From positions 62,001-126,000 of the forward strand of contig JAJZUT010000003.1 of the NCBI GenBank assembly GCA_021847105.1: 64,000 nucleotides of DNA, in the 5' to 3' direction. The notes beneath the pieces were generated by a model that saw nothing but the letters and a program-made list of their open reading frames with translations, ran no database searches and was not told the DNA's origin. A program made the position numbers and the translations under genes. Shown piece by piece: positions 9,615-21,237 of this stretch (positions are counted from its first letter, which is position 1; the number at the start of each line of letters is the position of its first letter). The stretch is from Pseudomonadota bacterium. GTDB taxonomy: Bacteria > Pseudomonadota > Gammaproteobacteria > Steroidobacterales > Steroidobacteraceae.

Positions 9615-10597
9615 ACCCCGAGCATGGGTCCGACTGGCGCGCCACGGCCAACGCGGCAATGCTTCGGCGCCGCGCGGCTCTGCTCGCCGCGATACGGCGC
9701 TTCTTCGCCGAGCGTGAGGTGCTCGAGGTAGACACCCCGATGGTGGTCAACGCACCGGTGACCGACCTGCACATCCATTCCGCCCGCGTGCGCTTCAACG
9801 CCGAGCCCGGCACAGCAGCGACCGAGTTCTTCCTGCACACCTCTCCAGAATACGCCATGAAGCGTCTGCTCGCCGGCGGCCTCGGCGACATCTACCAGAT
9901 CTGCCACGTGGTGCGCGGACTGGAGCGTGGACGCCTGCACAACGCCGAGTTCACTCTGATCGAGTGGTACCGACAGGGCTGGACGCTGGCGGCACTGATG
10001 GATGAGGTCGAGGCGCTGGTGCGCATCGCGCTCGGCAAGCGAGCCGCTGCGCACGGCAGTGTCCGCCTCAGCTACCGGGAGGTGTTCGTGCAGCAGCTCG
10101 GCATCGATCCGTTCGACGCCTCACTGCAGCAGTTGACGGACGCGGCGCGCGCGGCCGGGTTTGCCGGCGCGCCAGCGGGCCGCGACGAGCTGCTGGAGCT
10201 GCTCATGAGCGTCCGCGTCGGACCGAACCTCGGACGCGGCGCGCTCACCTTCGTCCACGGCTATCCGGCCAGTCAGGCCGCGCTCGCCCGGCTCGACCCG
10301 GCGGATCCGCGCGCCGCACAGCGTTTCGAGCTGTATTGCGACGGCATCGAGCTCGCCAATGGCTTTCATGAACTCACCGACGCGCACGAGCAGCGGGCAC
10401 GCTTCGAACACGACATCGCCGAGCGCGGCCGGCTCGGCCTCGAGGCTCTCTCACCGGATGAGCGGCTGCTCGCAGCACTGGCAGCGGGCCTGCCGGACAG
10501 CTGCGGCGTGGCGCTTGGGTTCGATCGGCTGCTGATGCTGGCCGAAGGCGCCGAGCGCATCGACGACGTCCTGCCCTTTCCCATCGAACGCGCCTGA
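9611..10597 (+). CDS. epmA: EF-P lysyltransferase (LysRS-like EpmA/GenX/PoxA)
   Basis: Attaches (R)-beta-lysine to Lys34 of elongation factor P. It resembles the catalytic core of class II lysyl-tRNA synthetase without the tRNA-binding domain, matching the 328-residue length. Class II motifs are visible: FFLHTSPEYAMKRLLAGG, ICHVVRGLERGRLHNAEFT and GVALGFDRLLML. The start is chosen as GTG 9611 because AGGGG lies seven bases upstream and the GTGA overlap with psd couples the genes. Its partners epmB and efp are within 2.2 kb, so the whole beta-lysylation system except the hydroxylase EpmC is here. Confidence 0.95.
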   Translation: MNPEHGSDWRATANAAMLRRRAALLAAIRRFFAEREVLEVDTPMVVNAPVTDLHIHSARVRFNAEPGTAATEFFLHTSPEYAMKRLLAGGLGDIYQICHVVRGLERGRLHNAEFTLIEWYRQGWTLAALMDEVEALVRIALGKRAAAHGSVRLSYREVFVQQLGIDPFDASLQQLTDAARAAGFAGAPAGRDELLELLMSVRVGPNLGRGALTFVHGYPASQAALARLDPADPRAAQRFELYCDGIELANGFHELTDAHEQRARFEHDIAERGRLGLEALSPDERLLAALAAGLPDSCGVALGFDRLLMLAEGAERIDDVLPFPIERA

Positions 10598-10610
10598 GCG
10601 CGGAGCCCGC

Positions 10611-11108
10611 ATGCAGCACACCACGAACCGCTACGACTTTCGTGACAAAACCACCGCCTACGCCCAGCTGGCCGGTGATCTCGCGGCGTTGCTCGCCGGT
10701 GAATCCGATCCGATCGCCAATACCGCCAACACCGCTGCGCTGCTGTTCGAGGCGTTGCCCGAGATCAATTGGGCCGGGTTTTATTTCCTGCGCGGCTCGG
10801 AGTTGGTACTTGGCCCCTTCCAGGGCAAGCCGGCCTGCGTACGGATCGCCCTCGGCCGCGGGGTATGCGGCAGCGCCGCCGAGCGGCGTACCACGCTCGT
10901 GGTGCCCGATGTGCACGCCTTTCCCGGACACATCGCCTGCGATAGCGCATCGCGCTCGGAAGTCGTCGTGCCGCTGCTCAGGGCCGAACAGGTGCTCGGC
11001 GTACTGGACATCGACAGCCCGCTACCCAACCGCTTCGACACCGAGGACGCAAGCGGCCTTGAGCGCGTGGTGCTCGCGCTGTTGGCCGCCTCGAGATTCG
11101 CGCCCTAG
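10611..11108 (+). CDS. msrC: Free methionine-(R)-sulfoxide reductase, GAF domain
   Basis: Reduces free methionine-R-sulfoxide, a product of oxidative damage. It is a single GAF domain of 165 residues with the family's cysteines in KPACVRIALGRGVCG and in HIACDSASRSEVVVPL. The product therefore fits the fRMsr group rather than a signalling GAF protein. GGAG five bases before ATG 10611 supports the start. It begins 13 bases after epmA, so co-transcription with psd-epmA is likely, and it converges on efp. Confidence 0.9.
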   Translation: MQHTTNRYDFRDKTTAYAQLAGDLAALLAGESDPIANTANTAALLFEALPEINWAGFYFLRGSELVLGPFQGKPACVRIALGRGVCGSAAERRTTLVVPDVHAFPGHIACDSASRSEVVVPLLRAEQVLGVLDIDSPLPNRFDTEDASGLERVVLALLAASRFAP

Positions 11109-11133
11109 GCGCTCTCGCTCGCGCCCAGCGGCG

Positions 11134-11703
11134 CTACTGCTTGGCGCGCGAGACGTACTGACCGGTACGCGTGTCGATGCGGATGACTTCGCCCTGGTCG
11201 ATGAACAGCGGCACACGCACCACCGCCCCGGTCTCGAGCTTGGCCGGCTTCTGTCCGCCGGTGGCGGTATCCCCGCGCAGACCCGGGTCGGTCTCGACGA
11301 TCTGCAGCTCGACGTGCGCCGGCGGCGTCACCACCAGCGGCTCGCCGTTCCACAGCGTCACGATGCACGTCACCCCATCCTTCAGCCACTGGGCGTTGTC
11401 GCCCAGCGCGGATTTGGCCGCCGTGTACTGCTCGAAGCTGTCCGGCACCATGAAGTGCCAGAAGTCTCCGTCCTGGTAGAGGTACTGCATCTCGGTGTCG
11501 ACCACGTCGGCCGCCTCGAGTGAGTCGCCGGACTTGAAGGTTCTCTCGATCGTCCGCCCCGTCTTGAGGTTGCGGACTTTGATGCGGTTGAAGGCCTGAC
11601 CCTTGCCGGGTTTGACGAACTCGTTTTCAACCACGGCGTACGGGTCGCCGTCGAGCAGGACTTTGAGACCCGAGCGGATCTCGGCGGTGGTGTAGCTGGC
11701 CAT
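11134..11703 (-). CDS. efp: Elongation factor P
   Basis: Relieves ribosome stalling at polyproline stretches. 189 residues in three beta-barrel domains; the modified lysine is K34 in FVKPGKGQA, the Lys type that is beta-lysylated by EpmA/EpmB. GAGAAAG immediately before the ATG can act as ribosome binding site. It converges with the methionine sulfoxide reductase (25-base gap) and diverges from epmB (57-base gap), so enzyme and substrate genes share one promoter region. Confidence 0.98.
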   Translation of the reverse strand: MASYTTAEIRSGLKVLLDGDPYAVVENEFVKPGKGQAFNRIKVRNLKTGRTIERTFKSGDSLEAADVVDTEMQYLYQDGDFWHFMVPDSFEQYTAAKSALGDNAQWLKDGVTCIVTLWNGEPLVVTPPAHVELQIVETDPGLRGDTATGGQKPAKLETGAVVRVPLFIDQGEVIRIDTRTGQYVSRAKQ

Positions 11704-11760
11704 TTCTTTCTCTCAGCCGGAGCGGCACAATGCGCGGCCTCTCCGATTAAAGGGCCGCGT
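11704..11760. promoter_or_regulatory. Divergent efp/epmB control region with 7-bp inverted repeat
   Basis: 57 bases separate efp and epmB. The arms CGCGGCC (11733-11739) and GGCCGCG (11753-11759) form a perfect 7-bp inverted repeat with a 13-base spacer. A minus-strand -10 candidate TTTAAT (11746-11751) for efp lies inside the spacer. AAAGGG just before ATG 11761 would be the epmB ribosome binding site. Confidence 0.4.
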
Positions 11761-12795
11761 ATGATACCGGCATCGGTCCAACCTCGCCAGATTCCCGCCA
11801 CCTGGCAGCAGGAACTCGCCGAAGCCATCACCCAACCGGCGGAACTGGCTGCAGCGCTCGGCCTGCCGCTCGAGGCGCTTGCAGCGCTGGATGGCGCGGA
11901 CTTTCCGCTGCGCGTGCCGCGGAGTTTCGTCGCGCGCATGCGCCCGGGCGACCCGCGCGACCCGCTGCTGCTGCAGGTGCTGCCCGTGGCGGCAGAACGC
12001 CTCGAGGCGCCCGGTTACGGGCCCGATCCGCTGCAGGAACACACGGCACAGCGGGCGCCGGGGCTGCTGCAGAAATACCCCGGGCGAGCACTGCTCATCG
12101 CCACCGAGACCTGCGCGGTGCACTGCCGATACTGTTTCCGGCGAGAGTTTCCCTATGCCGCTCAGCACGGCGAGGGTGGCCGCTGGCGCGAGGCACTCGC
12201 CACGATCGCGGCCGATCGGTCGCTCGAGGAGGTCATCCTCAGCGGCGGCGATCCGCTGTCGTTGAGTAACGCGCGCCTCGCTGCGCTCGGGCAGGCGCTC
12301 GCCGGGATCGGACACGTGCGCCGGATCCGTGTGCACACCCGCCAGCCGGTCGTGCTGCCCTCCCGGGTCGATGCCGGCCTCACCGACTGGCTGCGCGCGA
12401 GTCCGGTGCCCATGGTGGTGGTGCTGCACGTCAACCACCCGAACGAAATCGACGCGTCCGTACGCGCTGCGTGCGCGAGACTGCGCGCCGCAGGCGTCAC
12501 GCTCCTGAACCAAACCGTGCTCCTCGCCGGCATCAACGATGAGCTCACGGTGCTGCAGCGGCTTTCGCAAGAGCTGTTCGACGCGGGCGTGCTGCCGTAC
12601 TACCTGCACGCACTCGACCGGGTGCGTGGCGCGGCCCACTTCCTCGTCCCGGACGAGCGCGCACGCGAGCTCGCCGGCGCACTGGTGGCGTGCCTGCCCG
12701 GCTATCTGGTGCCGCGCCTGGTGCGGGAAATCCCTGGTGCCGTCTCCAAGACGCTGCTGACGCCCAGCGCCGCTGTGCCCTGCGGCGGCGCGTGA
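11761..12795 (+). CDS. epmB: EF-P beta-lysylation protein, lysine 2,3-aminomutase-like radical SAM enzyme
   Basis: Converts (S)-alpha-lysine to (R)-beta-lysine for transfer to EF-P. The radical SAM cluster motif is in CAVHCRYCFRREF, and the sequence follows the lysine 2,3-aminomutase pattern (ILSGGDPLSLSN, RIRVHTRQPVVLP, LNQTVLLAGIND). At 344 residues it has the short EpmB size rather than that of the larger catabolic aminomutases. It is transcribed away from efp. Confidence 0.96.
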   Translation: MIPASVQPRQIPATWQQELAEAITQPAELAAALGLPLEALAALDGADFPLRVPRSFVARMRPGDPRDPLLLQVLPVAAERLEAPGYGPDPLQEHTAQRAPGLLQKYPGRALLIATETCAVHCRYCFRREFPYAAQHGEGGRWREALATIAADRSLEEVILSGGDPLSLSNARLAALGQALAGIGHVRRIRVHTRQPVVLPSRVDAGLTDWLRASPVPMVVVLHVNHPNEIDASVRAACARLRAAGVTLLNQTVLLAGINDELTVLQRLSQELFDAGVLPYYLHALDRVRGAAHFLVPDERARELAGALVACLPGYLVPRLVREIPGAVSKTLLTPSAAVPCGGA

Positions 12796-12803
12796 GCTGA
12801 CGG

Positions 12804-12831
12804 TTTACGCCCGTGCGCGGATGCGCATAAT
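12804..12831 (+). promoter_or_regulatory. Sigma-70-like promoter candidate before the FimX-like gene
   Basis: TTTACG (12804-12809), 16 bases, then CATAAT (12826-12831). A second -10-like TACAAT is at 12868-12873 without a clear -35. Both lie in the 120-base gap between epmB and the TTG start at 12916. Confidence 0.4.
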
Positions 12832-12915
12832 GAGACCCGTGGCCGCTCGGCTTCGGGCGGCCGCCGCTACAATCGCGTCACTCAGACTGCGTGCGAACCC
12901 CGTCGGGAGTCGAGC

Positions 12916-14967
12916 TTGACCGAGAATACATTTGCGGTGGTGGTGCGCTGCGCGGCGCGCAGTGTCGTTGACACCCTCAACGACATTCTCGGGCGCTCGG
13001 GGCTACCCGCGCAATGCACGTGGGTCGCCGCTCAGGAAGCGCTGCACGATGCGCTGAGCCGCATCAAACCGGAATTGGTGCTCGATGCCGCCGATCCGGG
13101 GCACGATCTCGCCACGGTGGCGGCATTACGCGACCAGGTCTCCCCTTGGGTTCCGATCGTGGTACTCGCCAACGCCGCAGATGAGGCGACGATCGCTGCG
13201 GCGATGCGCGCCGGGGCACGCGACGCGGTGTCGTTCGCCTCGCCGGAGCGCCTGGCGGCGGTGCTGCTGCGTGAGCTGCGCGCGGCGCGCCTCGAGCGAG
13301 CGCTGCACGCGACCGTGCAATCGGCGCACGTCGCACAGGAGCCGAGCCTCGCGCTCAACCACCGGCCCGCCGACGCCATCATTCATGTCCAGGAAGGCAT
13401 CGTCGTCGATGCCAACCCGGCCTGGCTCGAACTGTTCGGACCGGGCTCAGCGGTGATCGGCCAGCCGGTGATGGATCTGTTCGAGGAGACCTCGCGTCCG
13501 GCGCTGAAGGGCGCGCTCTCGGCCTGTCTGCAGGGCCGCTGGAGCGGCCACGGTCTGAAGGCCGGTGCGCTGCGCCCTGATGGCGGCGTGCTCAGCGCCG
13601 AACTCACTCTGGCGCCTGCGCAGCACGAAGGGCAGCCCTGCGTGCGCCTGACCCTGCCGGCGCGACCGCGCGATGAGCGCAAGTTGGTGCAGGAGCTGCA
13701 GCAGGTCGTGCAGTGCGATCAGACGACCGGACTGCTGCACCGACGCGATCTGTTGCCCGCGCTCGCCCAGCGACTGAAAGTACCGAGTCCCGGCGGTTTG
13801 CGCGCACTCGCGCTGATCCGGCTGGATCGCTTCGCCGAGGTGGAGCGCAGCGTCGGCGCGACGGCCAGCGAGCAGGTGCTCGGGGAATTCGCCGGCCTGC
13901 TGCGCGCGACACTGAATCCGACCGAGGTTGCGGGCCGCTTCGGTGGCGTACGCTTCCTCGCCCTGCTCGAGCGGGGCAATGAGCGCGACGTGCAAGCCTG
14001 GGCAGCACAACTGGTGCAGGAGACGGCCCGCCACCCGCTGCGCGCGGAGAAGAAAACCGTCACGCTCACCTGCACCATCGGGGTTGCCTCCGTGCCGAGC
14101 GGCACGCCCAGTCTCGACGCTGTCATCGCAGCTGCCGCGGAGGCATCCGCCCAGGGCACACGCCGCGGCGGCAATCAGGCCATCGCGGCCGGTGCGGCAG
14201 GAGCGGCCGCCACGCCCTACGATGCCGCCTGGGTCAAACAAATCAAGAGTGCCCTGCTCGAGAACCGCTTTCGCCTGGCGACTCAGCCGGTCGCCAGCCT
14301 GCGTGGCGGCGATGCGCGCATGTTCGACGTGCTGCTGCGCATGGTCGACAGCCGCGGCAAGGAAGTGCTGCCGGGCGAGTTTCTACCGGCCGCCGAGCGC
14401 AACGATCTGCTGAAGAACATTGACCGCTGGGTGGTGGGGGCGGCACTGTCGTTCGCCGCGCAACGCCGCCCGGGGTGCCTGTTCGTGCGCCTGTCAAAGG
14501 ACACTGTGCGCGATGCGTCATTTGTCGCGTGGCTCGACGGTCACATCCGCTCCACGCGCGCCGATCCGAGCAGCGTGTGCTTCCAGATTCCCGAAGCGAT
14601 CGCCGTGGCAAACCCTCAGGCTCGAGTCCTAGCCGAGAAGCTGCGCCAATGGGGCTTTCGCTTTGCGATCGAGAGCTTCGGCTCGCCCACCAACGCCTTC
14701 GCTGTGCTCGAGTCCATGCCACTCGACTACGTCAAGATAGACGGCGCGCTCGTGCAAAGTCTCGCGCGCAACAACGATCTGCAGCATCACGTGCGAGCGC
14801 TGACCGAGGAGGCCACCAAGCGCGGCATCAAGACCATTGCCGAGCGCGTCGAGGACGCCAATACCATGGCGGTGCTGTGGCAACTCGGCGTGGAATTCAT
14901 CCAGGGCTACTTCGTCAACGCGCCGGAGGACGTGGTCCTGCAGGCGAACCAGACGCACCCGCGCTGA
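12916..14967 (+). CDS. fimX: FimX-like degenerate GGDEF/EAL c-di-GMP receptor
   Basis: Probably senses c-di-GMP and controls type IV pilus assembly rather than making or breaking the messenger. Order: receiver-like domain (about 1-125), PAS (about 150-250), GGDEF (about 265-425), EAL (about 437-675). The catalytic motifs are lost: GGDEF is replaced by GGVRF (343-347), EAL by DVL in MFDVLLR (469-475), and the DDFGTG loop by IESFGSPT. Pseudomonas FimX shows the same kind of decay (GDSIF, EVL) and still binds c-di-GMP at EAL. The start is TTG 12916 with GGAG six bases upstream; no better in-frame ATG exists. Location beside parC/parE resembles the fimX neighbourhood of P. aeruginosa. Confidence 0.85.
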   Translation: MTENTFAVVVRCAARSVVDTLNDILGRSGLPAQCTWVAAQEALHDALSRIKPELVLDAADPGHDLATVAALRDQVSPWVPIVVLANAADEATIAAAMRAGARDAVSFASPERLAAVLLRELRAARLERALHATVQSAHVAQEPSLALNHRPADAIIHVQEGIVVDANPAWLELFGPGSAVIGQPVMDLFEETSRPALKGALSACLQGRWSGHGLKAGALRPDGGVLSAELTLAPAQHEGQPCVRLTLPARPRDERKLVQELQQVVQCDQTTGLLHRRDLLPALAQRLKVPSPGGLRALALIRLDRFAEVERSVGATASEQVLGEFAGLLRATLNPTEVAGRFGGVRFLALLERGNERDVQAWAAQLVQETARHPLRAEKKTVTLTCTIGVASVPSGTPSLDAVIAAAAEASAQGTRRGGNQAIAAGAAGAAATPYDAAWVKQIKSALLENRFRLATQPVASLRGGDARMFDVLLRMVDSRGKEVLPGEFLPAAERNDLLKNIDRWVVGAALSFAAQRRPGCLFVRLSKDTVRDASFVAWLDGHIRSTRADPSSVCFQIPEAIAVANPQARVLAEKLRQWGFRFAIESFGSPTNAFAVLESMPLDYVKIDGALVQSLARNNDLQHHVRALTEEATKRGIKTIAERVEDANTMAVLWQLGVEFIQGYFVNAPEDVVLQANQTHPR

Positions 14968-14974
14968 GCGCAAC

Positions 14975-17230
14975 TCAACCCGGAGCGAGCGCCTCGAGCC
15001 GCTCGATGCTGCGCGGCCAACCGCGCGGCAGCATTGCGCCGCGCTGGGCACGCTCGCCGCGATAGTGCTGCAGATCCGCCCAGGACAGCTCCCGCTTCTT
15101 GTCCCCCGCCCAGATCTCGAGCGCACCGCGCGGTGCCACCACGGCGAGCGCCGAGACGGTCTCCTCGCGCGCAGCAGCCTTCTTGCCCGGTATGTCGTAG
15201 AGCTTGTTGCCCTTGCCGCGCGGCATTTGCGGCACCTCGCTCACCGGGAAGGCGAGCAGCTTGCCCTCTGAGCCGACGACCACCACCAGCCCATCCCCGG
15301 ACGGCACCCGTGCCGGCGGCAGCGCGAGCGCATTTTCCGGGATGCTGAGCACGGTCTTGCCAGCGCGCCGGTCGGTGATCAGATCCTCAAGTCGCACGGT
15401 GAATCCGTAACCCGCATCGCTCGCGAGCAACCACAGATCCTCCGGCTCACCGAGCATGACGCCCACGAACTTCGCCCCATCCGGCGGGTTGAGCCGGCCG
15501 GAGAGCGGCTCGCCCTGGCCGCGTGCGGAGGGCAGAGAATGCGCCGGCAGGCAGTAGGTGCGACCGGTACTGTCGAGAAACACCGCCTGCTGCAGACTGC
15601 GGCCGCGGGCCATCGCCTGGAAGGCATCGCCGCTCTTGTAGGAGAGCGAGCGCGGATCGATCTCGTGCCCTTTGGCCGCGCGCACCCACCCGCCGCTCGA
15701 GAGCACCACGCTCACCGGCTCATTCGGAATCAAAGTGGTCTCGTCGATCGCCTGCGCCGCCTCGCGCTCGATGATGCGCGTGCGCCGCTCGTCGCCATGC
15801 TTGTCCGCATCGGCGCGAATCTCCGCCGCCACTTGGCGCTTCAAACGCGCCTCACTGCCGAGCAGTGCCTCGAGTTCGCTGCGCTCGGCGGCGAGGGCCT
15901 TCTGCTCGTCGCGGATCTTCATCTCCTCGAGGCGAGCGAGGTGACGGAGTCGGGTGTTGAGAATTTCCTCGGCCTGCTCCTCGGAGAGCTTGAAGCGCTT
16001 CATCAGCACAGGCTTTGGCTCGTCCTCGCGCCGGATGATGCGGATCACCTCATCGAGATTGAGATAGATCGCAAGCAGGCCTTCGAGGATATGCAGCCGC
16101 CGGTTCACCTTGTCCAGTCGGTACTCGAGGCGCCGCCGCACGGTCGCGATCCGATAGGTGAGCCACTCGGCGAGGATGGCCTTCAGACCGAGTACGCGGG
16201 GGCGCCCATCAAGCCCGATGACGTTGAGGTTGACGCGATAGTTGCGCTCCAGATCCGTGGTCGCGAACAGGTGGTTCATGACCTCCGTGAGATCCACGCG
16301 GTTCGAGCGCGGCACCAGCACCAACCGCACGGGGTGCTCGTGGTCGGACTCATCGCGCACATCCTCGAGCATCGGCAGCTTCTTGGCGCGCATCTGCTCG
16401 GCGATCTGCTCCTGCACTCGCGCCGGCGACACCTGGTACGGGAACGCGGTGATGACGACGGTGCCGTCCTCGATGCGGTAAGTAGCGCGTGCTTTGAACG
16501 ACCCAGTGCCGGTCTCGTAGAACGCCTTCAGATCCGCGCGCGCGGAGACGATCTCGGCACCGGTCGGCAGATCCGGTCCCTTGATGTGCTTCATCAGGGC
16601 CGCGGTGCTCGCCTCTGGGTCCTCGAGCAGCTGAATGCACGCTGCAGCGACTTCACGCAGGTTGTGCGGCGGGATGTCGGTGGCCATGCCCACTGCGATG
16701 CCGGAGGTGCCGTTGAGCAGCAGATTCGGCAGACGCGCCGGCAGCATCACCGGCTCCTCGAGCGTACCGTCGAAATTCGCGGTCCAGTCCGCCGTGCCGT
16801 GCGCCAGCTCGCCGAGCAGCACATCGGCGTAAGCGGTGAGCTTCGCCTCCGTGTAACGCATGGCCGCAAAGGACTTCGGGTCATCCTGCGAGCCCCAGTT
16901 GCCCTGCCCGTCGACGATCGGGTAACGGTAGGCGAACGGCTGTGCCATCAGCACCATCGCCTCGTAACAGGCGCTGTCTCCGTGCGGATGAAACTTACCG
17001 ATGACGTCGCCGACGGTACGCGCGGACTTCTTGTGCTTGGAGGCCGCCGAGAGCCCGAGCTCACTCATCGCGTAGATGATGCGGCGCTGCACCGGCTTCA
17101 GGCCGTCACCGATCGCCGGCAACGCGCGATCGAGAATCACGTACATCGAGTAATCGAGATACGCCTTCTCCGTGAACGCGCGCAGCGCCTGACGCTCGAC
17201 ACCCTCGAAATTCAATTCCTGATCTTGCAT
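14975..17230 (-). CDS. parC: DNA topoisomerase IV subunit A
   Basis: Breakage-reunion subunit that decatenates daughter chromosomes with ParE. The active-site tyrosine is Y126 in [10 protein letters not shown]. The quinolone-determining region reads [13 protein letters not shown], with serine 86 and glutamate 90 matching wild-type S80 and E84 of E. coli, so no common resistance substitution is present. The 751-residue length and C-terminal beta-pinwheel are normal. It starts 6 bases after the parE stop and ends 7 bases from the FimX-like gene in convergent orientation. Confidence 0.97.
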   Translation of the reverse strand: MQDQELNFEGVERQALRAFTEKAYLDYSMYVILDRALPAIGDGLKPVQRRIIYAMSELGLSAASKHKKSARTVGDVIGKFHPHGDSACYEAMVLMAQPFAYRYPIVDGQGNWGSQDDPKSFAAMRYTEAKLTAYADVLLGELAHGTADWTANFDGTLEEPVMLPARLPNLLLNGTSGIAVGMATDIPPHNLREVAAACIQLLEDPEASTAALMKHIKGPDLPTGAEIVSARADLKAFYETGTGSFKARATYRIEDGTVVITAFPYQVSPARVQEQIAEQMRAKKLPMLEDVRDESDHEHPVRLVLVPRSNRVDLTEVMNHLFATTDLERNYRVNLNVIGLDGRPRVLGLKAILAEWLTYRIATVRRRLEYRLDKVNRRLHILEGLLAIYLNLDEVIRIIRREDEPKPVLMKRFKLSEEQAEEILNTRLRHLARLEEMKIRDEQKALAAERSELEALLGSEARLKRQVAAEIRADADKHGDERRTRIIEREAAQAIDETTLIPNEPVSVVLSSGGWVRAAKGHEIDPRSLSYKSGDAFQAMARGRSLQQAVFLDSTGRTYCLPAHSLPSARGQGEPLSGRLNPPDGAKFVGVMLGEPEDLWLLASDAGYGFTVRLEDLITDRRAGKTVLSIPENALALPPARVPSGDGLVVVVGSEGKLLAFPVSEVPQMPRGKGNKLYDIPGKKAAAREETVSALAVVAPRGALEIWAGDKKRELSWADLQHYRGERAQRGAMLPRGWPRSIERLEALAPG

Positions 17231-17236
17231 GCGCCC

Positions 17237-19180
<1,944 letters not shown>

Positions 19181-19218
19181 TTACAGCACGACGCGGCCGA
19201 AGAGACCACTTTGGCCGA

Positions 19219-19803
19219 TCAGGCGAGATCGGCGAGCAGTGCGGTACGCTGTGCCTCGGACACCGGATTGACCCAATGTCGATAGTGCTCGTGATCGACG
19301 CCGACGGCGAGGGGCGCCCCGGCGCGCAGCGCGGCGATCATCTCGGCGGTCAGTTCGAAGCGCAGGAAATGCACCGCCGAGGTCTTCTCCTCGTTCTCAC
19401 GCTCGAGGTCCTCGTCGGCGATGGCGTACACCGCGGAGTGCCCGCGCACCTCGACCCAGCAGCGCGCCTCGATGCCCTTCAGCAGCCCGAGCTGACGTTG
19501 CCGCTCTGCGACATCGGGAAACTCCACGAGCAGCGTGACCTTCCAGTTGCTGCCGTCGGGAATCAGCGGATTGTAGGCGGCGAGCTCCTCGGCAATGCCC
19601 TCGGGCTCGAAGATCCGTTCGGCGCGCAGCATCTCCTGGATCTGGTACTGGATCGTCACTCGGTCCTCGAAGCACCAGGTGAGATTCGGGCCGACCGCGA
19701 TGCGCCGCGGGCGCTTGTGTTCGATCACACGCGCACGGAACGCCTCGCGCTCGCGCGCATAGCGCTCGAGGCTGAGCAGATCATCGGAAGTTAGTTTCTG
19801 CAC
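19219..19803 (-). CDS. DUF3501 family protein
   Basis: Function unknown. The 194-residue sequence matches what I recall of the DUF3501 family, which recurs next to rubrerythrin and GlpC-like Fe-S proteins in proteobacteria. It begins [21 protein letters not shown]. No signal peptide, membrane segment or cysteine-rich cluster is seen, so a soluble cytoplasmic protein is likely. It starts 7 bases after the Fe-S protein stop and is the last gene of the rubrerythrin operon. Family assignment rests on memory of the family and on context. Confidence 0.75.
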   Translation of the reverse strand: MQKLTSDDLLSLERYAREREAFRARVIEHKRPRRIAVGPNLTWCFEDRVTIQYQIQEMLRAERIFEPEGIAEELAAYNPLIPDGSNWKVTLLVEFPDVAERQRQLGLLKGIEARCWVEVRGHSAVYAIADEDLERENEEKTSAVHFLRFELTAEMIAALRAGAPLAVGVDHEHYRHWVNPVSEAQRTALLADLA

Positions 19804-19810
19804 GATACCC

Positions 19811-21175
19811 TCACAACCCGTAAGCGAGGCGCAGCAGCCGCAAAGGGTGCTCCGGCGCGGCCCCGGAGGTGAGCCCGCTCTCGATCTGGTGGCCTGCCAT
19901 CGGGCAATCGCTGGCGTAGTGCTCCGCGCCGCTCGCCTCGACGCGGCTCATCACCGGCCGGCCGATTTTCATCGATGCGGCGCGGAACTCCTTCTTCACG
20001 CCGTAAGTGCCGTCATGCCCCGAACAGCGCTCGATCGGCTCGACGGTCGTGCCCGGCACGAGCGCGAGCACATCACGGGTCTTCAGGCCGATGTTCTGCA
20101 CGCGCAGGTGACACGGGACGTGATAGCTCACTTTGCCGAGCGGGTGCTTGAAGTCGGTGCGCAGCGCCCCGGCGCGGTGGCGCAGCATCAGATATTCGAA
20201 GGGATCGAAGATGCGCTTGGCAACCCGCTGCACGGCGGCATCCTCGGGAAACATCAGCGGCAATTCCTGCTTGAACATCAGCACGCACGAGGGGATGGGC
20301 GCAACGATGTCATAGCCGGCGTCGATTGCCGCGAGCAGTTGGGGAATGTTCTGCTCCTTCAGGCGCGCGACCTCCTCGAGATCCCCGAGCTCCAGGCGCG
20401 GCATGCCGCAGCAGTGCTCGGCGGCGAGCAGGCTCACTGTGATGCCGTTGTGCTCGAACACGGCCGCGAGGTCTTCGTTGAGCTCGGGCTCATTGCGGTT
20501 GCCGTAGCAGGTCGTGAACAGCGCCACTTTGCCGCGGGTCTCGGCCGTGGCCTGTACCGCCTCGCCGTCGGTACCGTCCGCCGTGCCAAGGCGCTTCAAT
20601 CGCTTGCGCGCGGTACGCGAGTGATACTGCGGCACCGGAGCTGTGGCATCGACGCCGAGGGTCTTCTCGAGCAGCGCCCGGCCCGCGCTCGAGCGATTCA
20701 CCGCGTTGACCACCTGTGCCACCACGGGGATGCCGGCGATGCGCCCCACCGCCTCGGTCGCAGCCAGCGCGCGATTGCGCAGGCTGACGCCTTCTTTGCG
20801 GGTGCGCACCGCTTTGGCGCGCAGCATCAGATGCGGAAAATCGAGTGCCCAGGGGTGCGGCGGCACGTAGGGACACTTGGTCATGAAGCACATGTCGCAC
20901 AGGTAGCAGTGGTCGACCACCTGCCAGAACACCTTGCGTTCGACGCCCTCGAGCTCGCCGCTCGAGGTTTCATCGATCGCGTCAAACAGCGTCGGAAAGG
21001 CGTTGCAGAGACTGAAGCAGCGCCGGCAGCCGTGACAGATCTCGAACACCCGCTCGAGTTCCTTATGCAGCGCCGCCTCATCGTAGAACTCAGCGGTTTG
21101 CCACTGCAGCGGGTGTCGGGTGGGAGCCTCCAGGCTGCCCTCGCGTCCCCCCGGGGTGTTCTGACTCGTGCTCAT
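19811..21175 (-). CDS. GlpC/HdrD-like Fe-S oxidoreductase with two cysteine clusters
   Basis: Probably passes electrons through two [4Fe-4S] clusters and a C-terminal cysteine-rich domain of the heterodisulfide-reductase type. Start at ATG 21173-21175 gives 454 residues. Ferredoxin-like motifs are [14 protein letters not shown] and [13 protein letters not shown] near residues 45 and 90. The C-terminal part has [11 protein letters not shown]; the second repeat reads ERCSGHDG, where a second CCG would be expected. There is no membrane helix. Its position directly after rubrerythrin suggests it supplies or receives rubrerythrin electrons. The ORF could extend 45 codons upstream, but that runs through the stem-loop and is unlikely. 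Confidence 0.88.
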   Translation of the reverse strand: MSTSQNTPGGREGSLEAPTRHPLQWQTAEFYDEAALHKELERVFEICHGCRRCFSLCNAFPTLFDAIDETSSGELEGVERKVFWQVVDHCYLCDMCFMTKCPYVPPHPWALDFPHLMLRAKAVRTRKEGVSLRNRALAATEAVGRIAGIPVVAQVVNAVNRSSAGRALLEKTLGVDATAPVPQYHSRTARKRLKRLGTADGTDGEAVQATAETRGKVALFTTCYGNRNEPELNEDLAAVFEHNGITVSLLAAEHCCGMPRLELGDLEEVARLKEQNIPQLLAAIDAGYDIVAPIPSCVLMFKQELPLMFPEDAAVQRVAKRIFDPFEYLMLRHRAGALRTDFKHPLGKVSYHVPCHLRVQNIGLKTRDVLALVPGTTVEPIERCSGHDGTYGVKKEFRAASMKIGRPVMSRVEASGAEHYASDCPMAGHQIESGLTSGAAPEHPLRLLRLAYGL

Positions 21176-21191
21176 GCGAACGGCCCATCCG

Positions 21192-21228
21192 GCGCTCGGG
21201 CGCGGGCGTTCAGCCCGCGCCCGAGCGC
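21192..21228 (-). promoter_or_regulatory. Perfect 16-bp stem-loop between rubrerythrin and Fe-S protein genes
   Basis: Arms 21192-21207 and 21213-21228 are exact reverse complements (16 of 16), with a five-base loop reading TGAAC on the transcribed strand. It begins nine bases after the rubrerythrin TAA and ends 16 bases before the next ATG. No T-run follows, so a complete intrinsic terminator is unlikely; mRNA 3'-end protection or partial attenuation fits better. Confidence 0.85.
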
Positions 21229-21237
21229 ACACGTGCG

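Noticed and set aside
21192..21228. Intrinsic terminator after rubrerythrin
   Set aside because: The stem is strong, but no T-run follows on the transcribed strand and the next gene starts 16 bases later.
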